Source of the DNA: JADFOB01 sp964651325
Lineage (GTDB): Bacteria; Planctomycetota; Phycisphaerae; UBA1845
Assembly (NCBI GenBank): GCA_964651325.1
Contig: CAZYXP010000192.1
Span: 1-6,855, forward strand
Reading direction: 5' to 3'
DNA: 6,855 nucleotides
Shown here in pieces: positions 1 through 5,422 of the stretch. Each line of letters begins with the position of its first letter. Position 1 is the stretch's first letter. The position numbers were made by a program, and so were the translations under genes. Below the pieces are notes generated by a model, which worked only from the letters and a program-made list of their open reading frames with translations, was not told the DNA's origin and did not search any database.

Positions 1-103
1 CCCCTGTGATTGGGAAACGGGACGGCCGATCGGGTCGACCCGGCCGGCGTGTGATCCGGTTTGTCCCGTAAATGTTCGCTACCGAAAACAGAGGAGCTTG
101 ATT
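1..103. other. Left-edge non-coding stretch
   Basis: No convincing gene is seen here. It contains a perfect 12-base palindrome CGGGTCGACCCG (31-42). It also has two copies of CGGCCG (23-28 and 41-46) that could pair around a 12-base loop. Either could be the end of a terminator for a gene left of the window, but no T-run follows, so this is only a guess. Confidence 0.3.
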
Positions 104-199
104 ATGCCTGCTTACGAACTCGTCATCGCCGTGATTGCTTTGAGCACGTGTCTTTCCCTGGCCGATTTCTTTTGCGGGAATGCAGAGGGAAAGAGTTGA
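104..199 (+). CDS. Possible 31-residue small hydrophobic protein
   Basis: This is a short open frame, ATG at 104 to TGA at 197-199. The encoded peptide begins MPAYELVIAVIALS and has an uninterrupted hydrophobic stretch over about residues 5-24, then a short polar tail ending EGKS. That would fit a single-pass small membrane protein. The main support is a strong Shine-Dalgarno sequence, GAGGAG at 91-96, seven bases before the ATG. I do not recognise a family. It does not match KdpF in its C-terminal part, and no kdp genes are present. Two Cys residues (16 and 24) lie in or at the end of the hydrophobic segment. It stands alone on the plus strand, with no obvious promoter and with the convergent zinc-ribbon gene downstream. 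It could be a chance ORF; conservation in related genomes would decide. Confidence 0.35.
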   Translation: MPAYELVIAVIALSTCLSLADFFCGNAEGKS

Positions 200-323
200 G
201 GATTGAAGATCGCTGGCTGTCGGCTGAAAGCGGGGGGGTGAAACCAACGTGGCAAGGATTCCGGACGGCCGGGCGGGCTAAAGCCCGCGGCTCGGGAATA
301 TCGCCGAGCCTTCGGCGGCGAGC
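200..323. other. Intergenic region between small ORF and zinc-ribbon gene
   Basis: No supported gene lies here. The segment includes a run of seven G (232-238) and, at its right end, the hairpin group at 273-317 described separately. Any open frames crossing it have unlikely amino-acid composition (Arg/Gly/Pro-rich) and no ribosome binding site. Confidence 0.5.
273..317. repeat. REP-like palindromes with competing hairpins; possible terminator of the zinc-ribbon gene
   Basis: Three inverted repeats are packed here. The first is GCGGGCT-AA-AGCCCGC at 273-288 (7 bp stem). The second is GGCTCGG at 289-295 with CCGAGCC at 304-310 (7 bp, 8-base loop). The third is CGCCGA at 302-307 with TCGGCG at 312-317 (6 bp, 4-base loop). 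The second and third share bases and cannot form together. Read on the minus strand they begin 6 bases after the TAG of the zinc-ribbon gene, so they may end its transcript, although no T-run follows. The GGGCTAAAGCCC core resembles dispersed palindromes I associate with planctomycete intergenic DNA; this link is from memory and untested. Confidence 0.5.
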
Positions 324-827
324 CTAGCGTTTCGCGGCACCGGCCGCGCGGGTCCGATAACGGCGGCAACGCGTGCCACACTCCGGGCAACGGCCCGTCT
401 TGTTTCCGGTCAGGTTGTACCCACATTCCAGACAACAGCCCTTTCTCTTGCGGCGCCAGCGAATCATCGGGCCGCTCACCAGCGGCGCCATGCCCATGAG
501 GATCAACCCGACGGTGGACGCCCACAGTGGAAATGTCAGTAGCGTGACGCGGTTTTCCCCTTCCTTGTAAGACGAGAGGAGCAGCGAGCTTGGCGGCAGC
601 ATGGCCGAGTTGTGCAGCGTTGAATAGAACCGGCTTGTCAGCGATGAGCTTCGCGTCATGTCGAGCAGGCGCAGATGGCAGACGCCGTCGCTCAGGAGAA
701 CGCGCAGGCTCTTGTACGGGGACACGTCATAACGGCGATGCTGGGGGTGGTTGTGGCTGGTCCACCAAAGGCAAGCGCTCAGCGGCGTCAAAAGAAGAAA
801 AGCCACACCGATGATCTTGGCTACCAC
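324..827 (-). CDS. Planctomycete-type two-TM protein with C-terminal zinc ribbon, function unknown
   Basis: This is a 167-residue protein. A first membrane segment spans about residues 5-22, and a central part of about 75 residues probably lies outside the cytoplasm. A second membrane segment spans about 97-118, followed by a basic stop-transfer stretch (RWRRKRK, 123-129). A C-terminal zinc ribbon carries CLEC at 132-135 and CPEC at 147-150. The order TM, short outer domain, TM, Arg/Lys patch, CxxCGYNL...CPECGT is a common planctomycete small-protein plan. Its role is not known; the ribbon would face the cytoplasm. The start is GTG at 827 (minus strand), with GGAG (837-840 on the plus strand, read as complement) nine bases upstream. 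It ends TAG at 324-326 and is divergent from gcvT. An extended -10 promoter lies about 55 bases upstream. Identity as a real gene is well supported; function is not. Confidence 0.85.
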   Translation of the reverse strand: MVAKIIGVAFLLLTPLSACLWWTSHNHPQHRRYDVSPYKSLRVLLSDGVCHLRLLDMTRSSSLTSRFYSTLHNSAMLPPSSLLLSSYKEGENRVTLLTFPLWASTVGLILMGMAPLVSGPMIRWRRKRKGCCLECGYNLTGNKTGRCPECGTRCRRYRTRAAGAAKR

Positions 828-882
828 GATTCAAAACTCCAACCCGCCCGAGCCCGTTTGACCCACGTACACCGACAAGTGC

Positions 883-891
883 ACTATACCA
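883..891 (-). promoter_or_regulatory. Candidate extended -10 promoter of the zinc-ribbon gene
   Basis: On the minus strand the sequence TGGTATAGT is seen here. It is a TGn extended -10 followed by TATAGT, five of six matches to the sigma-70 consensus. No good -35 lies at the usual distance, which is tolerated by extended -10 promoters. Transcription would start near 876 and give a leader of about 50 bases before the GTG at 827. Confidence 0.45.
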
Positions 892-946
892 AATCAACCG
901 AGGTGTTTCGACCCACGATTCGGCGTTACCCGATTCCCAGACCGGC

Positions 947-965
947 GAATCGGCGCCGCCGATTC
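947..965. promoter_or_regulatory. Perfect inverted repeat between divergent promoters, possible operator
   Basis: GAATCGGC (947-954) and GCCGATTC (958-965) form a perfect 8-base inverted repeat around GCC, ending 6 bases before the likely -35 box of gcvT. Further CGATTC hexamers lie at 916-921 and 931-936, and another at 827-832 over the start of the divergent gene. The position suggests a regulator site controlling one or both promoters; no known regulator motif was recognised. Confidence 0.4.
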
Positions 966-971
966 ATGAAG

Positions 972-1000
972 TTGACACGCCAACCGTGCGGTTTTATCGT
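972..1000 (+). promoter_or_regulatory. Candidate sigma-70-type promoter of gcvT
   Basis: A perfect TTGACA -35 box (972-977) is followed by a 17-base spacer and TATCGT (995-1000), four of six matches to the -10 consensus. Transcription would start near 1007, giving a leader of about 50 bases. That leader is too short for a glycine riboswitch, and no glycine-aptamer core was found anywhere in 828-1056. Confidence 0.55.
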
Positions 1001-1056
1001 GACCCGCGCCTCGCAAAAGGGTAGACCGCGTATGGAAATCCGGCTGGAGTTGTCGT

Positions 1057-2157
1057 ATGACAAACGGACTGCTACACACACCGCTGTACGAAACGCACCT
1101 CCAATTCGGCGGAAAGATGGTCGATTTCGCGGGCTGGTCCCTGCCGATCAGCTTTGCCGGAATCACACAAGAACATGTCCATACGCGCAGCGTTTGCAGC
1201 GTTTTCGACGTTTCCCACATGGGCCGGCTCATCGTGACGGGTAAGGATGCCGAACCATTCTTGAATCATCTTTGCACGCGTAATCTGGCCGGCGCCGAGG
1301 TCGGCCGATCCTACTATTCGCACATGTGCAAAGAGGACGGCGGCATTCTCGACGATCTCATCGTCTCCCGGTTTGAGGCGCATTGGGGCGTTGTTTGCAA
1401 TGGCGCCAACCGCCAGAAAATCGTCTACTGGCTCGAAAAGCACTCCGCCGGTTTTGACGTAAACCTACAAGATCAGACGGTCGAAACCGCCATGCTGGCC
1501 CTGCAAGGCCCCGAAGCCGTCGCGCTGGCGGGGGAATTGGCCCAAACAGATTTCTCCACGCTCAAGCGATACCGCTTCACGACGAGAGAGGCGATGGGCA
1601 GCCGAATCGCCGTCTATCGCAGCGGCTACACCGGCGAAGACGGGCTCGAGATCGTCGCCCCGGCGGGGATGATGAAGATGTTCTCGGCGTTCCTTTTCGG
1701 AACCTCGGATCAGCCGCACCCCAAAATCAAGCCGGCCGGGCTGGGGGCTCGCGATACGCTGCGGATCGAGGCCGGCATGCCGCTGTACGGTCATGAGCTA
1801 ACAGAGGATGTGGATTCGTTAACCGCTGGGCAGGGCTGGTGTGTGGATCTGACCAAGGATTTCGTCGGGGCGCAAGCGATGCGAAAGAAGAAGGAAGCCG
1901 GGCTAACTGAGGCACTTGTCGGATTGGAACTGGAGGGCAAACGCATCGCCCGCCAGCATTTCAAGGTGTACGCCGGAGAGCGGGCGGTAGGCGAGATCAC
2001 CAGCGGAACGCTCAGCCCGACGCTGGGCAAGAGCATCGCGATGGCAAAGATTGATGCGGATTCCAAGGCCGAGGGCACGGCGTTGGAGGTGGACTTGGGC
2101 AGGAAGCGGGTTGGGGGCAACGTGGTCAAATTGCCGTTTTACAAGCGAGCCCGTTAG
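1057..2157 (+). CDS. gcvT: Glycine cleavage system T protein (aminomethyltransferase)
   Basis: GcvT transfers the methylene group from the aminomethyl-lipoyl arm of the H protein to tetrahydrofolate, releasing ammonia (EC 2.1.2.10, cytoplasmic). The 366 residues match the family's usual length. Visible hallmarks are HTPLYETH at the N-terminus (7-14) and FDVSHMGR (50-57). GGILDDLIV (95-103) holds the catalytic Asp region, and CNGANR lies at 114-119. SGYTGEDGLEI (189-199) and GLGARDTLRIEAGMPLYGHEL (228-248) are folate-site motifs. The C-terminal barrel carries GEITSGTLSPTLGKSIA (312-328). The start is ATG at 1057 with GGAG at 1046-1049, seven bases upstream. gcvH follows after 66 bases, so the two probably share a transcript from the promoter at 972-1000. 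No truncation or missing core motif is seen. Confidence 0.97.
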   Translation: MTNGLLHTPLYETHLQFGGKMVDFAGWSLPISFAGITQEHVHTRSVCSVFDVSHMGRLIVTGKDAEPFLNHLCTRNLAGAEVGRSYYSHMCKEDGGILDDLIVSRFEAHWGVVCNGANRQKIVYWLEKHSAGFDVNLQDQTVETAMLALQGPEAVALAGELAQTDFSTLKRYRFTTREAMGSRIAVYRSGYTGEDGLEIVAPAGMMKMFSAFLFGTSDQPHPKIKPAGLGARDTLRIEAGMPLYGHELTEDVDSLTAGQGWCVDLTKDFVGAQAMRKKKEAGLTEALVGLELEGKRIARQHFKVYAGERAVGEITSGTLSPTLGKSIAMAKIDADSKAEGTALEVDLGRKRVGGNVVKLPFYKRAR

Positions 2158-2211
2158 AAGTATCAATGGACCGGGAGCCAAACGGGCTTCGATAACGGCA
2201 AGCGGGTTTGA

Positions 2212-2217
2212 GTGAGG
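2212..2217 (+). promoter_or_regulatory. Ribosome binding site that decides the gcvH start
   Basis: GTGAGG lies six bases before ATG 2224. The same GTG could be read as an in-frame start four codons earlier (giving MRHS before the Met), but it has no better ribosome binding site of its own. The downstream ATG is therefore preferred. Confidence 0.6.
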
Positions 2218-2223
2218 CATTCG

Positions 2224-2601
2224 ATGAGCAATCCGAGCGATCGGCGGTATAGCGAAACGCATGAGTGGTTCCTGGCGGAAGACGACATCGTTACCGTGGG
2301 CATCACGCAACACGCCGCCGACGAACTGACGGACATCACGTACGTGGAGTTGCCGACGCTGGGCGCCCAAGTCGAAAGTGGCGGCTCGATCGGCGAAGTC
2401 GAGTCGGTCAAGGCAACCTCCGAACTATTCACCGCCATAGCCGGTGAGATCGTTGAGATCAACACGGATCTAGAGGATCGCCCCGAACTCATCAACGACG
2501 ACCCCTTCGAAACCGGTTGGATCGTCAAGATCAAAGCCGCGTCGCTGTCTGGCCTGAAACAGCTCATGGACGCAGGCGACTACCAGAACTCCATCGCCTG
2601 A
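2224..2601 (+). CDS. gcvH: Glycine cleavage system H protein (lipoyl carrier)
   Basis: GcvH carries the aminomethyl intermediate on a lipoyl-lysine between the P, T and L proteins of the glycine cleavage complex. The 125-residue product has the family signature throughout. RRYSETHEW is at 7-15 and VTVGITQHAADELTDITYVELP at 23-44. The lipoylation motif is GEVESVKATSEL at 57-68 with the modified Lys at 63, and the tail contains ELINDDPFETGWIVKIK. The length is normal (about 125-130). The start at ATG 2224 is chosen because GTGAGG is well placed before it. It lies 66 bases behind gcvT. The P-protein genes (gcvP or gcvPA/gcvPB), often nearby in bacteria, are absent from the following sequence and must be elsewhere. 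Lipoyl attachment would need LipB/LipA or LplA encoded elsewhere. Confidence 0.97.
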   Translation: MSNPSDRRYSETHEWFLAEDDIVTVGITQHAADELTDITYVELPTLGAQVESGGSIGEVESVKATSELFTAIAGEIVEINTDLEDRPELINDDPFETGWIVKIKAASLSGLKQLMDAGDYQNSIA

Positions 2602-2931
2602 GGCGTTCGCCCATCCTGAGCGCTGATTCAATCGGCATCGCGCGCACGACAACGCCCCGCGATGTGGATTGGTCGCCCTGCGGCGTACCGTGGAAATCCA
2701 TCGCGACGCGACGGGCTTGTAACGTCCCCCCATTCAATAGTTTACGGCCGACCCAGTCGACAAAGGCCGACGTGCCTGTGCAGCCTGCCGGAAACGGCCC
2801 ATCGAACGCGATCAACCCGCAACGTTCCAATCTCACCGCCGGCAACAGCCGATAAACAGTTGCGAATTGAATAGCCCGGCTGCGCGCCAAACGCCGGTCG
2901 GTCTGAACGAGCGTGGTTCGAGGAGGGATTG
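2602..2931. other. 330-base gap between gcvH and the ligase gene
   Basis: No well-supported gene lies here. A minus-strand frame is open across the whole gap and on into the antisense of both neighbours (stop at 2564-2566). Within the gap a hand tally by codon position gave roughly 63, 55 and 67% G+C at positions 1, 2 and 3 of that frame. This ordering is coding-like, but weaker than the frame bias of gcvH. Its first plausible start in the gap (GTG at 2836, minus) has no ribosome binding site, so a decayed gene or chance is likelier than a live gene. Also seen are a GCCG-GAAA-CGGC tetraloop hairpin (2787-2798) and the heptamer ATTCAAT at 2626 and 2732, with its complement ATTGAAT at 2866. No convincing promoter for the downstream operon and no strong terminator for gcvH were recognised. 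Confidence 0.5.
2921..2926 (+). promoter_or_regulatory. Consensus ribosome binding site of the ligase gene
   Basis: A perfect AGGAGG sits five bases before ATG 2932. It is only two bases from the in-frame TTG at 2929, which is too close, so ATG 2932 is chosen as the start. Confidence 0.8.
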
Positions 2932-4317
2932 ATGATCCCGTGGGTCGCCCGAAATGTCGTTTTCCCCGTACACGAGCTCCTCGTGGGGCGCTCGACGCGC
3001 GGCTACGTGCGCCGGCTGGAGCGATCTCAATGGGATGCCCCCAGAGACCTTGCACTACTCCAACAACGAAAACTGCGGGCTTTATTCGTCCACGCTTGTC
3101 AGCATGTCCCGTATTACGCAGAGATGATCCGCAACACGGACGCCGACCCGCTGGTTGATGACCCGTTCGGGATACTCGCCGCGTTGCCACTAACGGACAA
3201 GGCGAAAATTCGCGGAGCCGGAGATCGCATCTGCTGGAAGGCCTGCCCCGGAGGCTTGCACGCCTCAAACACGGGCGGCTCTACGGGCCGGCCGCTCCAG
3301 TTCTTCACCGATCGCCGGCGACAGGCCTACGACCAAGCCGCCCGCATCCGAGTGCATCGCTGGTTTGGAGTCGATTTCGGACAGACAGAGGTCTACCTTT
3401 GGGGTTCGCCCATCGAAGGGACCAGCGGCGGATGGGTCAAACGCCTGCGCGATCGCGTTTTCAACCATCTGCTGCTGGATGCGTTCGACATGTCGCCCGA
3501 GCGCATGCGCACCTATTTGCGGTACATCACGAGGACTCGACCGGCCAGCATTTTCGGTTACCCCAGCAGCTTGGCCCTCCTTGCCGAGTTTGGCAACGCC
3601 GAGTCGATCACACTCGGCGGTTTCTCGCCCAAGGCCGTATTCGTAACCGGTGAGGTGTGCTTTCCGCATCACCGCAAGACCATCGGCGATTACTTCGGCG
3701 CGCCGGTTGCCGACGGGTATGGGAGCCGCGAGGCCGGGTTTCTCGCCCACCAGTGCCCGCTCGGCGGGATGCACATCACCAGCGAAAACGTCATCGTCGA
3801 GATCATCGAACAAGGCAAGCCGGCTCCTGCCGGCGGGTTCGGCGAAATCGTCGTGACCCATCTCGACGCGTACGGCATGCCGTTTGTCCGCTACGCCACA
3901 GGCGATCGCGGCCGACTGACGCCGGGGCGCTGTGGGTGTGGGCGCGGACTCTCGCTGATGGAGGGAATCCAGGGACGCAGCACGGATTTCATCTATCTGC
4001 CTGACGGTACGGTCAAACATGCCCTGTCCGTCATCTATCCCTTACGCGCGATCAGCGGCGTGCGACAGTTTCTCGTCACCCAGAATAAGGACTACGACGT
4101 CGCCGTGGACTTGGTACTCGACGAACGGCGCAGCCAAGCAACGCGCGAAGAAGCCCGGCGTCGCCTGCAGCCAGTGCTTGGTCCGACCGTCGCCCTTCGG
4201 GTCGACTTGGTTGAACGGATCGCGCCGTCCCGTTCGGGAAAATTCCGGTATGTCGTCTCCCAAGCGGGCGGCGATCCACGTGGGTTGCGTCTTATGGAGT
4301 CCTCCACCGATGCCTAA
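2932..4317 (+). CDS. CapK / phenylacetate-CoA ligase family AMP-forming enzyme (exopolysaccharide locus)
   Basis: The 461 residues belong to the adenylate-forming phenylacetate-CoA ligase-like family that includes CapK proteins of capsule clusters. Members activate a carboxylic acid as acyl-AMP, usually then as a CoA thioester; the substrate here is unknown. Motifs seen are the phosphate-binding loop SNTGGSTGRPL (112-122) and FGYPSSLALLAEF (208-220). DGYGSREAGF (261-270) is the equivalent of the YGxTE motif. RYATGDRGRL (320-329) carries the ribose-binding Asp, and CGCGRGL (334-340) is the Cys pair common in this family. SRSGKFRYVVS (433-443) carries the catalytic Lys at 437. All key adenylation motifs look intact. 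ATG 2932 follows a perfect AGGAGG. The gene is first of a three-gene operon and its last 8 bases overlap the FemAB-like gene. That context points to polysaccharide modification rather than phenylacetate degradation, since no paa catabolic genes are present. The family assignment is firm; the pathway role is inferred. Confidence 0.88.
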   Translation: MIPWVARNVVFPVHELLVGRSTRGYVRRLERSQWDAPRDLALLQQRKLRALFVHACQHVPYYAEMIRNTDADPLVDDPFGILAALPLTDKAKIRGAGDRICWKACPGGLHASNTGGSTGRPLQFFTDRRRQAYDQAARIRVHRWFGVDFGQTEVYLWGSPIEGTSGGWVKRLRDRVFNHLLLDAFDMSPERMRTYLRYITRTRPASIFGYPSSLALLAEFGNAESITLGGFSPKAVFVTGEVCFPHHRKTIGDYFGAPVADGYGSREAGFLAHQCPLGGMHITSENVIVEIIEQGKPAPAGGFGEIVVTHLDAYGMPFVRYATGDRGRLTPGRCGCGRGLSLMEGIQGRSTDFIYLPDGTVKHALSVIYPLRAISGVRQFLVTQNKDYDVAVDLVLDERRSQATREEARRRLQPVLGPTVALRVDLVERIAPSRSGKFRYVVSQAGGDPRGLRLMESSTDA

Positions 4318-5419
4318 TGCTACGGCACCTAGGAGCAGCGGATTGTTGTTTGACGCTGGCAAGCCATTGGTCGTGCGACCTCGCGGCGACGACGGGCGGC
4401 CGCGACGACCCCACGGCCACGAATGGGACACCTACGTGCATGGCCACCCCGATGGCACGATTTTTCACACCCAAGCATGGCGGCAGGCAGTCGAGTCGAC
4501 CTTCGGGCATCAGCCGGTGTACCTGTCGGCGTACCGCGGCTCGAAACTGATCGGGGTATTGCCTATGTTTTTCGTCGAGAGCCGATTCGTCGGGCGCGTC
4601 TTGATCAGCGTCCCGTACGCGGTGGGTGGCGGAATCCTCGCCGACGATGCCCAAACAACGACGGCACTGTTCGAGTCCGCTCGACAAGCGGCGCTTTGTC
4701 GCGCTTGTAGCGGCGTCGATTTCCGAAGCGAGCGAGCGGTGATCGCGGACGTTCCGGTGGTCGATCAATACGTAGGCTTCAAGCGAACACTGCCCGATCG
4801 GGTCGAGGACGTCACGGTGTCACTGCCGCGCAAAGCGAGAGCGGCGGCGCGCAACGCCCGCCGCAAGTTCGGATTGACCATCAGCTATTCCGATCAGTTT
4901 CTCCCTCAGGTGTGGAAGCTCTACACCCAAAGCATGCGCCGCCTGGCATCGCCGAATTACCCCTACGCCTTCTTCAAGCGGCTGGTTGACGCAACGCCCG
5001 AGGCGCATTGGGTGTCGCTGGTTCGCCACGAAGGCAATCCGATCGCCGGACTCGTTTCGTTTCTTTTCGATGACACGGTGATGCCCTACTTCGTCGGCCT
5101 TTCCAACGAGGCCAAGCATTGCGGCGCCGCCAACTTCCTTTACCTGTCCACCATGGAACGCGCCGTTGCGAAGGGGTATCGCCAGTTCGACTTCGGCAGA
5201 TCCCGAAGGGACAATCAAGGCAGCTATGATTTTAAGCGGTTCCAGGGATTTGAGCCAAGCCCGCTCGGCTATCAATTCTACGCCGTGCCCGGCAAGCGAC
5301 CCCCGGCGCTTTCTCCGTCCCACGCCCGCTGGTCGATGGCAAGGCGAATTTGGCCCCGACTGCCGCTGTGCGTCACGCGCCCCCTCGGCGCCCGACTGGC
5401 TCGCCATTTCCCCGGATAG
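4310..5419 (+). CDS. FemAB-like transferase, PEP-CTERM/exosortase system-associated
   Basis: The 369 residues match the FemAB-related family found with PEP-CTERM/exosortase loci (GNAT-like fold, cytoplasmic). FemAB relatives transfer aminoacyl groups in peptidoglycan bridge synthesis, but the acceptor and donor of this subfamily are not established. Visible signatures are WDTYVHGHPDGTIFHTQAWRQ (39-59) and LIGVLPMF (80-87). SVPYAVGGGILADD lies at 100-113 and LPRKARAAARNARRKFGL at 172-189. LYTQSMRRLASPNYP is at 204-218, and DFGRSRRDNQGSYDFKRFQGFEP at 294-316. A basic C-terminal helix follows, with WPRLPLCVTRPLGARLAR at 348-365. The start is ATG 4310 with GGAG at 4296-4299, ten bases upstream. 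The reading frame is open further 5' inside the ligase gene but has no better start. The 8-base overlap with the ligase stop implies translational coupling. The glycosyltransferase follows after 3 bases. Confidence 0.88.
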   Translation: MPNATAPRSSGLLFDAGKPLVVRPRGDDGRPRRPHGHEWDTYVHGHPDGTIFHTQAWRQAVESTFGHQPVYLSAYRGSKLIGVLPMFFVESRFVGRVLISVPYAVGGGILADDAQTTTALFESARQAALCRACSGVDFRSERAVIADVPVVDQYVGFKRTLPDRVEDVTVSLPRKARAAARNARRKFGLTISYSDQFLPQVWKLYTQSMRRLASPNYPYAFFKRLVDATPEAHWVSLVRHEGNPIAGLVSFLFDDTVMPYFVGLSNEAKHCGAANFLYLSTMERAVAKGYRQFDFGRSRRDNQGSYDFKRFQGFEPSPLGYQFYAVPGKRPPALSPSHARWSMARRIWPRLPLCVTRPLGARLARHFPG

Positions 5420-5422
5420 ACC

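Noticed and set aside
104..199. Small ORF as KdpF
   Set aside because: Size and hydrophobicity are similar, but the C-terminal part does not match and no kdpA follows.
61..327. Plus-strand open frame of 88 codons across the left intergenic region
   Set aside because: Arg/Gly/Ser-rich composition, non-ATG start, no ribosome binding site, and it runs through the hairpin group. The shorter 104-199 frame has far better initiation signals.
828..1056. Glycine riboswitch upstream of gcvT
   Set aside because: No conserved glycine-aptamer core was seen, and the likely transcription start near 1007 leaves only about 50 bases of leader.
2517..2855. Plus-strand open frame of 112 codons starting inside gcvH and crossing the gap
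   Set aside because: It starts out of frame within gcvH without a ribosome binding site. Its codon-position G+C in the gap has the wrong order for a gene in that frame (position 1 lowest).
2602..2931. Sigma-54 promoter for the polysaccharide operon, as in some PEP-CTERM systems
   Set aside because: No GG/GC pair with the required spacing and TGGCAC-TTGC context was found.
3265..4020. Long minus-strand open frame of 251 codons inside the ligase gene
   Set aside because: Antisense shadow of a gene with clear adenylation motifs; long antisense frames are common at this G+C.
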